Part shown: piece after piece, positions 1-11,827 of the stretch | Position numbering within the stretch: position 1 is the first letter of the stretch | How the letters are laid out: every line of letters starts with the position of its first letter | Assembly: GCA_016859345.1 (NCBI GenBank) | Contig: CM029122.1 | Span: 11,983,575-12,047,574, forward strand | From: Istiophorus platypterus | Taxonomy: Eukaryota > Chordata > Actinopteri > Istiophoriformes > Istiophoridae | Direction of reading: 5' to 3' | DNA: 64,000 nt | Notes under the pieces: generated by a model | Database searches by the model: none | Told to the model about the DNA's origin: nothing | What the model saw: the letters and a program-made list of their open reading frames with translations, nothing else | Program-made: the position numbers and the translations under genes

Positions 1-3000
1 TGGTGACGACCCTCCCGTCTGATGTGTGGATCACCAGGTAATCACAAGAGCTTAGAGCAGAACTGGTTCATTCTCAGCTTAATATATCCAAATATGCACG
101 GGGGGTGGGTGATGGTGTATGTAATAACAATATGTGCACCTGTACAATATAATTCAACTGGCCTGCAGTAACTACCACCTACTGTACGGGATGCATAGCG
201 CACTGTGCTCATTCAATTTAATGTTTGATGTAACTGAAACAATTTATTTTTTCACATTTATCAAAAGAACACCTATCACAGATGCATGCGTAGAACGTGA
301 GACCATTTCTAATTTAAGCAAGATGTTTATTGTCTGCCTTGTAGCTCCTTTGGTTTCACTGCTTATTATCTAATTTTCCTAATCCTGTTACCGAAGTCGC
401 CGTCAATTTTTTGCAATTCTCTCTTAGCCTGTTTTTGTTTACAAGTTCAGGATTTGTTGTTGAATCCATCTCAGTTGATTTGCCTGGCGATTCAAGTGTT
501 TGCATCCTAATCTTTGTGATATCCTTGACTCATTGTCAGAGGTGAGCAGAGAAACCACAGATAAATAAGAAAACATTTGAAGCTAATAGAATGGTCAAAT
601 AAAAACAGCGTGTTTTTCTGCAAATGTATCATAGCAACCATAGAACAATAAGCAACAGTTTCAAAGGTGGACACCAACAGAAACTGGAGCGGGAGAGAAA
701 ACTATATTAAGGCCCTTTAGAATCCACCTCTTATTTGAGCTCCTTTCCTCTGTAGTTTTCACCATTGCTATAACAGTCATTACATTATATTGACATACTA
801 TGTGTCATCTTATTATGTACTGTACTGTATATTATATTACATGGGAAGTTATCTCAAACTCATGGTCTTTTATTGTATCTCTTACTATAATATAAGGAAT
901 AGTTTTCATTATCAATTGACTTAATACAAAGTACAGTTAACAGGAAAAACTAAACCAAATCAACATTTACTTTGCCAACACTTTGCATTTCAAATAGCAC
1001 CAGTTCTCCTTGGTGTACTTGTGCCCAGTTTTTCAAGGTACTCAGCAGGTAGGTTGTTCCAAGCATCTTTGTGAAAACTTGCCACAGTTCTTCTGGCTGT
1101 CTCAGTGTGTTCTGTGTGTTCATGTCATAATCGACAGACTCCATGATGCTGCAGAATGAACTTGGGGCAGATTAGGTGCGTCCCTTTTTGTCTTTTTTCT
1201 TAACCCCCCCCCAAAAAAAAAAAAAAAAAAGATTTTATTGACATTGCAAACCTTGTGCAATCTTATTTGGCAATACTGTACTTTATTATGCTCTTCATGC
1301 CAGTGAAGCAAATGTAAATTTGGCTGAGATAAAGCAAGGGAGAAGGAGGGAGAGAGGATGTTCCTAACCCTCTAACATGTTTTCACCATCTTCTAATGCT
1401 TTAATCTTCAGTGTAAATCAGCCATAGAGCCACATTAAGTGGCCCTATGAGCTCAATAATTTAAAGCTCTGGGAAAACACTATTTACAGTCTTCCAGTGG
1501 GCCATATATAGTAACTAGATAATAGATATAAATTATTACAGTAGTCTGTGATTGACTAGAACACTAGACTGGTTATAGGACATGCACTGAAATGAAGATG
1601 ATCGCTCTTTCTAAATTTACATTCTTATATGCTTCTTTTCACTGTATATGTACTGTAGGGACCTTTCAACACAACATGAGTATGGTGATTGAAAAGCCTT
1701 CGGGACCTGTGATTTATTAATAAGGGATGCCAGTAACATGGTAAATTTATCACCAGAATCCTTGTGAGTCATTTTGATATGGTGTGTACCACATAAAGGT
1801 TTTTATAGGCTTAGCAGCTTTTGTCATGTTACCCTGCTCTGTCTTTTACAGAATTTACTTCTGCAATGTTATATAAGTCCACAACTTATGGTAGTAAAGG
1901 TCATTAATAAGACCATGAGGTGTTTGATTAACTCATGAAACTGACTTAAAAATAACAACTTTTAATTAAAGTCAAGCATGCCTATTTTTGACAACATGCA
2001 AAGTGTTTTAAACACATTGGAGATGAGTAGCACAAATTGAAATGTGCTCTCTATGTAACCACAAAGCAATGTCTCTAATGCATGCAATTTGGCCTCTGCA
2101 AATACAGATTATAAGTAACTAACTTGATCTCATGCCAGTTTTCTCAAGGAACCCAAATGAAGACTTGTTTTTTGCCAATAGTAAGTTCAGAGAATGGATT
2201 TGATGGAAGATAAGCAGTTATTATCACCACCATTTGTTGTTTATCAGTTACTGGATTTCATATAAATGCCAAGTAACCCCTAGTTGGATAGGATGGGAAA
2301 ACTGTTTTCTTCAACGGGAAAACTCAGGCGTGCGATGTTATTGGTAGAAGTGGGATGTGATGGATGGTAGAGAGATGGATTTGAATGTACTGAATATTCT
2401 AAAAAATTGTGTATTTATGGTCTGTTTGCTGTTGCTGCTGACCTTTTGTTTTCTTATAAAGTAGGGATTATGTGCAACTTGCTCTTTTCCATTTGGAAAA
2501 ATCAAGGACAATAACTCACTGCAAAATCAAATCAGGAGTTGGAAAATATTACTTTGTTTTCTTGAAATGTTGAAGGTCTTGGTCATCCTGAGGAGGAAAG
2601 GAAAAGTATTAACTGCGAGTTTTTCAGTTATCATTCAGTTTTGTGGTGTACTGTGTTCCTTTCATAAAAACAATAGAGTCAAGCTTTTCTTTTTCTTTCT
2701 TATTTTCACCTGCTGGATATCTCTTCACTCCAGTTAATTCAATCTTCCATCTTTTTCTATAAGCCTCAAACCCTTTACAGTCTGAATGTAACTGTGAATG
2801 ACAATAAGCACCAGATACTCAAAAGATTTAAAATAACATAAGACTATAAACTGTAACACTGTCACAAATTATATCAGCATTTGCCAAATGCTCTATTTCG
2901 CTCTTAATTTACACAGGACTTTATCTCTTCGGGTTATTTCTCCTTTTGCCTGCTAAACTGCATCTGGGCAATGAAATGGTAATGTGGCTTAATGTTGTAC

Positions 3001-3009
3001 AGATTTGCA

Positions 3010-3142
3010 GAGCGGTGGGACATGCAGGTCTGCATCTGGCCGAGCAGAGTAAATCCCTGAACTCTTCATTTGGATATTTCTCTCCAGAATGACTTGCTCC
3101 AGCTTGTCATTGCTCCGAACAAAAGAGCTGCATTAAAAGAAG
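3010..3142 (-). CDS. Possible further exon of the ERICH6-like gene, or a duplicated exon
   Basis: On the minus strand a pyrimidine-rich tract ending in AG (about 3143-3165) leads into a frame reading SNDKLEQVILERNIQMKSS and onward to a TAA near 3000. The first bases after the acceptor (CTCTTTTGTT, then GAGCAA) closely match the start of the exon at 5192-5353, including the position of the splice acceptor. The two exons may therefore be related by duplication. If it follows exon 4077-4232 the phase fits (TG plus C), but the residues do not match what I recall of the FAM194 C-terminus. No other support was found. Confidence 0.3.
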
Positions 3143-4076
3143 GAAAAAAAATCTCTTTTCAAATCTGTTCCCTTTTCCGTGCACCTATTGAAAAAATAAT
3201 GATTGCTGTCATTTGCTGCATATAGTTTGACATGGCTACCCCTCTACTGTTCATGTTGAGAAGACAAAGAGAAACTCTTACAGTGTTTTTTCAGTGTGCA
3301 AAGGTAATGTCCATCTTGTGAATGTATGCACACCAGGGCACACACTAGGGCAAAGGAGAGAGGCTTGAAGGGATGGTTACGTACATGTGGGTCAAAATAC
3401 AACCAATTCCAGCGCCTCCTTAAATCGCCTGTCTCATTGAAGCAGAGTCCTCAGCAGGAGTCAGATTCAACATCCAGACACACCATAGAGGTCAGACGTC
3501 TTTTAAGAAACCTAATACGTCTTAACCATTTAATATAAAGGGTACAGTGTAACTGGGTTAATTAATTGGGAGACAATCTAAAGACATTTATATCTGAGTA
3601 TATTTAAATATTTTAACCTTTTGGGGAACACACTGATTTGATTACTAGTGGAGAGGTAGATGAGAAATTCGAACCAGCCAACATATGTGTCGGTTACCTG
3701 TTTCTGCAGGTAACAAAGCCCTGATATATATGTACACTTTAGTATTTATACGGATTAAAACAACCCAAAGTATAACATGTTAATTAGTAAGCTTTAGAGG
3801 AGATAGTAAGGAAAAATTCTGCTACCTTCAAACAATTCAGTTTCCCCTTGTTTCTAGTCTTTTACCTAACCTAAGCTAACTGCATGTATATTTATCGTAC
3901 AGACATCAGAACTGTATTAATCTTCTCATCTAACTCTTCTGCAGAGAGCAAATAATAATATTTCCCGACTGTCAAAATATTCCTCTCATGCCTTGTTTTA
4001 GTGAGAACTTTGTTTCAATGATTATAACACTTATTAACAGTTCTAATCATAAAAGTTATTACGGAATAACCATTAC

Positions 4077-6452
4077 CATATCATTCCATTGGGACAATAG
4101 CATGTGGAGTGGCCTTTATTTGTAAAAATGGCTTTGATGCTGGGTGTTAAGTCCTTGTTCTCCAAGATTATGTAAGTGAAGCCAGCAGCTTCTGCAGAGG
4201 ATATTATAATGGCTGCCTTCCCAGAAGGATAACTTTGTCTATTAAGTACAATTAACACTGTGCAAACCTTTCATCAAAGGGAACAAATGTGTACCCTCTC
4301 ATTAATACTTTGACCCAATCCTTCATCCTCCACTTTAAGCAATGCTTAAAAGGATACAAAACATTACCCATTCCATTTGGACAGAAGCTGAGAAAACATT
4401 CCCATTTTTGTAGAACTTCTTAATTATATCCTTTAGCTGTGACACAAAATAGTCAAGTAATTAATCACTGCAACAAAAAATAAAAAAAATCTACTGATGA
4501 TAAAGCACTTACGGGTTTAGGAGAGACCATGGCAACAACAACTGTCAATATGAACAAAACTTCGGCTCACTAGCAGTCTCCTCTTGTAGTGTAAACATAC
4601 TGGTAGTATTTTTGATATCTAGCCGAGGGATATGAGGCTCATCATTGATGTAGGGATTCTCTTTTGACAGCCTGTAGGGGGTTTTCTTTTTGATCTCAAT
4701 GCAGCCTGAGCAGACAAAGGTGAATATCTTTTTATTGATATTTTGTCAACGAGAGGAATGAAGGACTTCACGCTTTGTATCTTCATCATCTGTTCTAATT
4801 TGTCCAGACTGTGGCCCCGGGTTGCATACTTACTTAAGTTGTCTTTTTTATGTTTTTTTCTTTTCTGGAGTTGCAAATGTCTCGGCCGACATTAAATATT
4901 GACCAAGTTATTTTCTGAAATGTGCAATGCAGTGCCAAAGCTTTAGGGGCATGTTGAGAATCAAATTTAGGTTCCACCTCATACTTTCTGCTACAGTAAA
5001 CACAAAGAGAAATGAAGCTGCTTTATGGCATACGATGTTGTACAATCAATATATAAAGTATGCAATACGGTACAATCAGTAACGTATATGCTGCCAGCAG
5101 CCTTCCTACCAACATATAAAAATCAATGCAGGTATATTTTTTGAAAGCTGTTATCAGCAAGAATGGAGCATGTGCGTTACTCACCACTCACCTCTCCCTT
5201 GCTTGCTCTTTAGTGGCTTCCCTCTCCTCTCTTATGATGGGTGCATGAGGGTTCACATCAATTTTTCTATCTGACTCCTTGTGCACCAGTTTTTTTTTTC
5301 CTCTCTTCCAGGATGAGCTCTCTCATTTGTTTTGCTTGCTCACAACAAAAGAGCTGAATAAAAGAAAAAAAAATTCAACATTGTGCATTTCTTATACTAA
5401 CAGTGCTCATCTGCCATAAACCCAACACCTATGGAAATGGTTCTGTCTCCCTGGAAAGGTTATCTGAACAGTGATTATTACTGATGAATTATTTTTCAAT
5501 TTCCCGTTGGAGGTAAACAAGCCGCACTCACCCTCTCAAATTTTGTTTTATTTTCCAGTAATTCACAGTGTATCAAGGGATGACTTAGCTGCTGGCAATA
5601 TTCACACTGAGCAAAATGCACATCCTGTTTAGATTCACCCACTGGAACCTGCAGTGCAGCAAAGAACAGATTCACAATCACCTCTCCACCTCTAATATTA
5701 TAGCCTCCACATGCTGCTTTTACTGCTGAAAAATGAATAAGGCCATTGCTGTCATTTCCAGGCACTATGGGCAATAATAGTAATACTAGCCTAAGTCAAT
5801 GGTACCTTTTGAACATGAGGAGTTTGTTTGCAATGAGATGAGGCAGACCCACACAAGGTACATCGTACTCCTCTGACATCTTCTCCTCCTCTATCTCCTG
5901 ATGGGAATAAAAGAGACCAAGACTTATATAGTGTAGATTCTTGTGGAAAGCTACATAATGCATAACCTTTATCTCCTATAAATGATCATATAAATGATCG
6001 CATAAAAAGGCTTTACAAATCTACATTGTATCGACTGTAAAGCCCTTTGAGGCAATTTTGACAATTATGGGATATAGAAATGAAAGTGACCTTACTTGAC
6101 CTGACTATACATGACACACATTTTTCCACGAGCAGGCTACCTCCGAAGAATCAGGGACAGTGTCCATGCTCACCCACTTCTGCCTGCAACAAACGGGGAT
6201 CATCCGTTTCCTTTTGAACTGCACGAGAGTGATATAATTAGGAGTTTGACAGATGTCTAAGTCTTGCGAGGGAAGATGGGGCAGGATCTGGTGACCCCTT
6301 TGCGCCCAAACTGATGACACAGCTTACCTTGGCAGCTGAAATAGAGGCTTAGGTCCACCCACTCCCAATCTTGCAGGGTCTTAGAGCTCACCAGAGTGAT
6401 GAATCTTCCATCCAGAGCACGTACCTCCATGAACTCTGGTGAGACCAAAATT
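4077..6452 (-). CDS. ERICH6/ERICH6B-like protein (FAM194-type domain), partial multi-exon model
   Basis: Exons found on the minus strand, in reading order: 6328-6452, 6174-6218, 5806-5897, 5532-5648, 5192-5353, about 4834-4987, then 4077-4232. The first five junctions keep frame. The middle exons encode paired cysteines (RCTLCG...HC, then QCEYCQQ...HC) followed by a charged, probably helical stretch (RELILEERKKK, IIREEREATKEQ). Exon 4077-4232 encodes YPSGKAAIIISSAEAAGFT and GHSTCYCPNGMIW, which resemble what I remember of the FAM194 domain of glutamate-rich protein 6. Human ERICH6B lies on 13q, as do the neighbouring genes here. Two problems remain. Exon 5192-5353 has a run of ten A (minus strand) that shifts frame, and nine would keep it. 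The join between 4834 and 4232 is unresolved, although 4550-4830 also reads like coding sequence. Start and end are not found. Family assignment is from memory and moderate; coding status is fairly sure. Confidence 0.55.
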
Positions 6453-7413
6453 CTCAGGACACAGAGACAGGAGACAAAGAACTGCAGCAATTAGGGCTTC
6501 ACCAGAACAACTCTATTCATCTTAGACTTGCATTAATTGATTCTTTGGCCTCTTGGGGGCAGAGGAACATGTTAACAAGCTAAAAAAAACAAAACAAAAC
6601 ACAACTCTGACATATTATTGTCTTAAAAAGTTGTTTTGGCAAATATGCTGGTGAACAGTTGCCTGTGGACACATCCAACAGACATGAAGCAACATTGCAA
6701 TACTTACACTGCGCTGTTCACTCTCCATCAATTCTTAGGAAAATGTCTTGTTGTTTAGATAGTATTTATCTACAAGCTATTTGCTAACTAAGCCAATCTG
6801 CCATTTGTTACCAGGTAAAGGTTAGAGAATTAAAAGACGCTAACAAGGTAAGATCCTTAAGTTGCTAAGAAGCTGAAGTACACTTGGTCATTAATTGAAA
6901 TGTTAATCTAAAAAAATTCTGATTAATGGAGCTCCAAGGCTTCAGTATAGCCCTGATATAAACTGGTTGCCTGTCCTTTGAGCATACTGCTCACCCAGGG
7001 CATACTGGGGTATAAATCATGTTGTTTGATGACCATAAGTAAGCAAAATAATTCTAAGAAGTAATGCCAGGTAGGGCGAGCCAGTTAGATTGCAAGCTTT
7101 AGCAAATTCAAGGTTTGAGTTTACAGCTATTTTTCTCCTAAAGCCGGTGTAATAACCCAAGTGTTTTGAGACCGAATAACACATCTTTTCGGCCACCTTC
7201 ATCCATTGGAAGGGGTTACTGCCAACTGTAATAAACCCAACCACCCATGTTTTCAAATTAAACTGCATTCACTACGACTTTTCTACGGCTGAAATAGGCT
7301 ATAGTGAGCACCACACATATATCAGATGGCAGCGGCAGTGTTTTGATGTTTTTCCTTTTCCTTTCTTTTTTCAGGATGAAAAGCTTTTTAACCACTTTGA
7401 CCAGCTTGACTAG

Positions 7414-8455
7414 CAAGATGTCATTATGTGGCCATCAAAGAACAACACAAACCAAAGGCCAAGCATCACAAACTGGTCTCAGATGAAGTTTACAGTCATG
7501 TTAAATCAAAGCGTGAGTAAAAAAAAGTAACAACTAAGACAATACTGTGATACAATGGACATCAATGATATGGTCATTAAAAAGACTCAATGTAATTTCC
7601 TAAGGGAACGTTACTTGAAAATTATTTCCATGTTTATAAGTCCGTAACTCAGGCTACTGTAAATTACACTTTTTGTTTTATAGATGATGGACTTGAGCGT
7701 CTTGGATCTGTCCAATGGTATGTATGGCAAAGAAAAAAAATGTTTTGTGTAGGCAGCCTAGCTGTGAATAGATTTAATACTTTTTCATTTCCAACTCAAC
7801 CAACTCACTTTTCTTAATCAGTTGTTCTTGTGGAAACGTGCCAGTTCATTGTTTCCCAAGGTCATTCGTCGCTTGTGGAACAAAGATTTGAGTGTTTAAA
7901 AGAGAGCTGAAGCACTTGTCAGGTATGATATGAACAGCGGCATGTTTCTGGTCGTCACATGTCTCATGCTCCTCCAGGCCCCTCAGGTTGTCATAAAGCT
8001 GTCGTGGGGAGAAGTCACCTTCTTTATGTCTCTCAGGAGACGCAGAGGCAGAGTCTATCCCGTAGGATGGAGACTGACTCATGTTTTAAAAACGTGATAT
8101 GACAACTAAGGCAAAACCCCCCAGAAGACAGTGACTGAATAATGCACGGTTCCATTTGTATCATTTTTGTTATTGTTCAAGTGCAGTTGCCCGGCAGTGG
8201 TTGTGCTTCAGACTCCCGTGCATCCAAAATGTCACGTAGCTACAGAAGACGGTTTTCCACTTCCCATTACATTCACGGATGATGACTTAGTGATAGAAGT
8301 TTTGTGGCTGTAAGTGAAAAAAAAATCTCTCACTTTATAGACATCTCTTCACTTAATAGACATTTTTCTACATTAAGATTTTCTGTGCAAGCTTTATGTC
8401 AAACAAGAAAAGAGACAACTTTTTAGTGAAAGTGGAGGAAACAAGTGTAACATAA
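7414..8455 (+). CDS. Unrecognised gene, 3' portion only, four exons
   Basis: Four plus-strand blocks join in a single frame through good splice sites: 7414-7512 (donor gtgagt), 7684-7717 (acceptor ttttatag, donor gtatgt), 8187-8309 (donor gtaagt) and 8392-8455 (stop TAA). The joined frame contains VAIKEQHKPKAKHHKLVSDE, then SKHDDGLERLGSVQ, then FPLPITFTDDDLVIEVLW, and ends KVEETSVT. All three junction phases agree (1, 2, 2), which is unlikely by chance. I recognise no family. The first acceptor is uncertain: a stronger one at 7375 would put a TGA in this frame before position 7414. No upstream exon or start codon was identified, so this may be a 5'-truncated or decayed gene. It ends 500 bases before ednrb on the same strand. 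Confidence 0.45.
7846..8082 (-). CDS. Open frame of 78 codons, unrecognised; possible 5' exon of the minus-strand gene
   Basis: The frame runs from ATG at 8082 (MSQSPSYGIDSASASPE...) to TGA at 7846, with an in-frame TAA just before the ATG. Codon choice is biased towards G or C at third positions, unlike the surrounding AT-rich DNA. The product would be hydrophilic and acidic, rich in Ser, Asp and Glu, and I recognise no domain. It lies upstream of the ERICH6-like exons on the same strand, so it could hold that gene's start if a donor inside it is used (for example after KEG, GT at about 8017). It also sits inside the intron between 7717 and 8187 of the plus-strand gene. Alternatives are a small separate gene or chance. 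Confidence 0.3.
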   Translation of the reverse strand: MSQSPSYGIDSASASPERHKEGDFSPRQLYDNLRGLEEHETCDDQKHAAVHIIPDKCFSSLLNTQIFVPQATNDLGKQ

Positions 8456-8955
8456 TATCCCTACTGAAGCCTATGAAATTATCTCACTCTGTGATAACAG
8501 ACAATACCCTTCAACACCATCCCTTCATTCGGGGTGATGCATCAAGGGAAGTAATTATAGTCACTACTGACAGATCGATGACTAATGCTGACAACAGTAC
8601 CTTAGTCTATAAAACCCTGATTCTCTCTCTGCTGGGTTCTAAAATTTAGGCACAGCAACAAAGAATAGTCCTTTGTGTTAAACAAACGGTCTAGTTTGTT
8701 GGTATTATAAGGATTCATTTCATGCACAGTTTGTATGTGTACATCTAAAGGTAAGCTGGCAAAATTCACTGTATCATACTCTATCAGTTCATGTATTAAT
8801 GTTGTGGTTTTATAAGTAAATTAAATGAATCCTTTATATCACTGAAATGCTTTGCTGTAAATCTCAACGCTGAGGTGCTGTGCTAATTATTTTGACTCGT
8901 TTTCAATCCAGTGCTGGCAGAAACATTTCAGGGCCTTTTGAGGAAGTAATCAACA

Positions 8956-11827
8956 ATGTGGACCATGGCTCTTGCTCTTTGTTTGGGAAATATTCTCATC
9001 AAGGGAGAGGCGAGTGATCAGCATTCAGAGCCATTCCCCATAACCGAGCTCTCTGAAACGGCCACCCCTGGTTTTTTAATACTGGAAAAACAGAAATCCA
9101 ACAGCTCAATCCATCCGCCTCAAGTAGCACCACCAAAAACACCACACCCTCCTATGTGCTCAGAGTCAGCTGGAATCAGAGACACCTTCAGATATGTCAA
9201 TACCGCGGTCTCCCTGCTTGTGTTTGTCGTCGGAATAGTGGGAAATTCAGCCTTACTGAAAGTCATATATGTAAACAAATGCATGAGAAGTGGACCTAAC
9301 ATCCTCATTGCGAGTCTGGCCTTGGGCGATCTAATCCACGTTGTGATAGACATTCCAATCAACGCGTACAGGGTGAGTTATTCGCCTCATGGTGAGCAAT
9401 TACAGTGGGAACAATGTTGCACCTTCTCTGCACGTTTCTACCCATTTTAAAACTTTAATCTTACCTTGAATTGATTGTGGGTGTGTTTTTTTTTTGTCCT
9501 TTGTTTTTGTTTTAGCTCATGGCAGAAGATTGGCCATTTGGTTTAGTACTGTGCAAACTAGTCCCCTTCATACAGAAAACGTCTGTTGGAGTTACTGTGT
9601 TGAGCCTATGTGCTCTGAGTGTCGACAGGTAAGGAGATAAGCAGCACTGTCCTGTGCCCTGCAGGAAAATTGTATTTGCTGGCTACTATCTGTATTCCAT
9701 CAAGGAGACAAATTTGTTTAGCATTAGCCCTTGAAATGTTCTTTCACTGAAAAAAATTGCATTGTTACAAACATAAAGTCATATCATTTTCCCACTGATC
9801 TTGCAGATACCGAGCTGTAGTATCCTGGAATCGAATCAAAGGCATCGGGGTTTCATCATGGACAGCAATCGAAATAACTCTGATATGGGTTATTTCTGTC
9901 CTGCTGGCTGTGCCTGAAGTTGTCGGCTTTGATATGATAACAATGAACTATAGAGACAAGCATCTGAGAATATGTCTGCTTCATCCGATTCAAACCACAC
10001 AGTTCATGCAGGTAATATAATTGTCCCCTCCAGTGCAACAGGATGAAAAAAACAGATCAACATGTGTTTGATTTGAATAAATTTTCATGTAAAACATACA
10101 GGATTATTTCTAACATGATAGGAAATGAAATTATTTCTCCTAACTTCATCCAGCAGGTACCGACACATTGTGGTAGATGTCCTTGTAGGCCCATGTGTGT
10201 GTATGTGTCCTGTGCATGCTTTAGCATAGAAACCGATGGCATCCGCAGCACTGACTGACATCAGGCTTCTGTCATGTTTAACCAACAGTTCTATAAATCA
10301 GTGAAGGACTGGTGGCTCTTTGGCTTCTACTTTTGCATGCCCCTGGCTTGGACCGCTGTCTTCTACACACTCATGACCAGGAAAATGCTGAGAAAGACGG
10401 AGCACACTTTAAGCAACCACACCAAGCAGGTTTATTATTTAACCGGCTATTTTATTTAACCCCATTTTCAAGTTTACCATACATTTTATTGTTGATTGTA
10501 TCTTTTCTTTTACAGAGAATAGAAGTTGCAAAAACTGTCTTCTGCTTGGTGATTGTGTTTGCACTCTGTTGGTTCCCTCTATACCTCAGCAGAATCTTGA
10601 AATTAACCATATATAATGAGAAAGATCCTAATAGGTGTCAACTATTAAGGTGAGCATTGAGATTTTTTTTAAACTTTTCATTACTTGGTCTGTGCTCTTT
10701 TGTGTGATTCACTTAATTTTCATGCTCATTTCTCAGTGTCTTTCTTGTCCTGGATTATTTTGGCATTAATATGGCATCAATCAACTCATGCATCAACCCT
10801 ATTGCATTGTACATAGTCAGCAAAACATTCAAGAAATGTTTTAAGGTAAGATTTACTGTCATCCTCTCACTGTTTTTTTTCAATGTATGGCGCTATTCAA
10901 TTTCAGACAAAGCTGGTAGGGATGAAAACAATTTGATCCACAGTGGATGAGCTATCATACATGTCATCAAGTACATATGGAGTCATGTCTATTAAATGGC
11001 CAGACTGAGAGAAGTGATGACCTGAGGGGGTAATATGTGAAAATGGTCTGGAAAAATATTGTCAGATGAAAAAAAAAAAACCACTTGGCAATGTACCAGA
11101 CAGTCTGTCACTGAATCACAGTGATGTGTTATGAGCAAGAAGCAAACATAGCTTCAAGGCAATTTTCAGGGGAAGAAAATCTAAAAGCCTTTATTGTATT
11201 ACTTGCTCAGAAGAAGATATCTAAAACATACTTTGATTTCCTTTGGCTATCAGGTTTTTTCACAACACAGTGAATGAAGTGCTACTCTTCTTCTCTAATA
11301 ATGCTTTTTGTGAAACATTTATATATAAACTCCTGTACCCTTTCCTTTTAAGATATCTTTTTTATTTCAATTAAAAGACATTTTCATTTCAACATGTCTC
11401 TATACAGAGAAATAATAGAATACTGCTGTATATTATCACCTCTCTGAATTGAAAAGAACTTTATACATTGGATCAATAATGAAAAATATACAACATGAGC
11501 AAGACTGCCTTTCACCTCCATCATTCTATGCATGCTCCACACACAGAAAGATTTTCTAATGAGCCATTTGTTCCTTGTGAGGCTGAATGTAAACGTGTTT
11601 CAACCGCTGACCAAATGTCTTTGTGTGTGTGTGTGTGTGTGTGTGTGGTCCTTCAGGCGTGTCTGTGTGGTCGGTGTCTACCTCTTCAAGCTACTGCGCA
11701 CGACGAAGTGGAGTCTGTTTCCAAGTCTAAAATGCAGGATCAAGCCTCAGAGCAGAGCAGCAACATCAAAGCTCACAAGCAGATGTCCTCACCTCTACCT
11801 GAGCAGGAGAACGATTTACTGTGTTAG
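8956..11827 (+). CDS. ednrb: Endothelin receptor type B, seven-helix G protein-coupled receptor
   Basis: Coding exons: 8956-9372, 9516-9628, 9807-10011, 10289-10429, 10516-10649, 10737-10845, 11657-11827, all in phase, giving 429 residues (human EDNRB has 442). It has a signal peptide (MWTMALALCLGNILI...) and a Pro/Ser-rich extracellular tail. Seven membrane segments follow, with NILIASLALGDL in helix 2, DRY in exon 3 context (SVDRYRAVVSW), CWFP in helix 6 and NPIALY in helix 7. A Cys cluster after helix 7 (CFKACLCGRC) is suited to palmitoylation. AEDWPFG and RICLLHPIQ favour type B over type A. The role known for the family is binding endothelins at the plasma membrane, with functions in neural crest, pigment cell and vascular biology. 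The third intracellular loop is shortened and reads RIEVAKT instead of the usual RREVAKT. Teleosts have two EDNRB copies; the divergence suggests ednrbb, but I cannot decide. Confidence 0.93.
11622..11647 (+). repeat. (TG)n microsatellite next to ednrb exon 7 acceptor
   Basis: About thirteen TG units end ten bases before the cttcag acceptor of the last ednrb exon. They occupy the place where the polypyrimidine tract would normally lie. Reading through it in the exon 7 frame gives a Cys-Val run that is not part of the receptor. Confidence 0.9.

Noticed and set aside
11495..11656. Cys-Val-rich extension of the last ednrb exon
   Set aside because: It is translation of the TG microsatellite. The receptor frame from exon 6 joins at 11657 after a proper acceptor.
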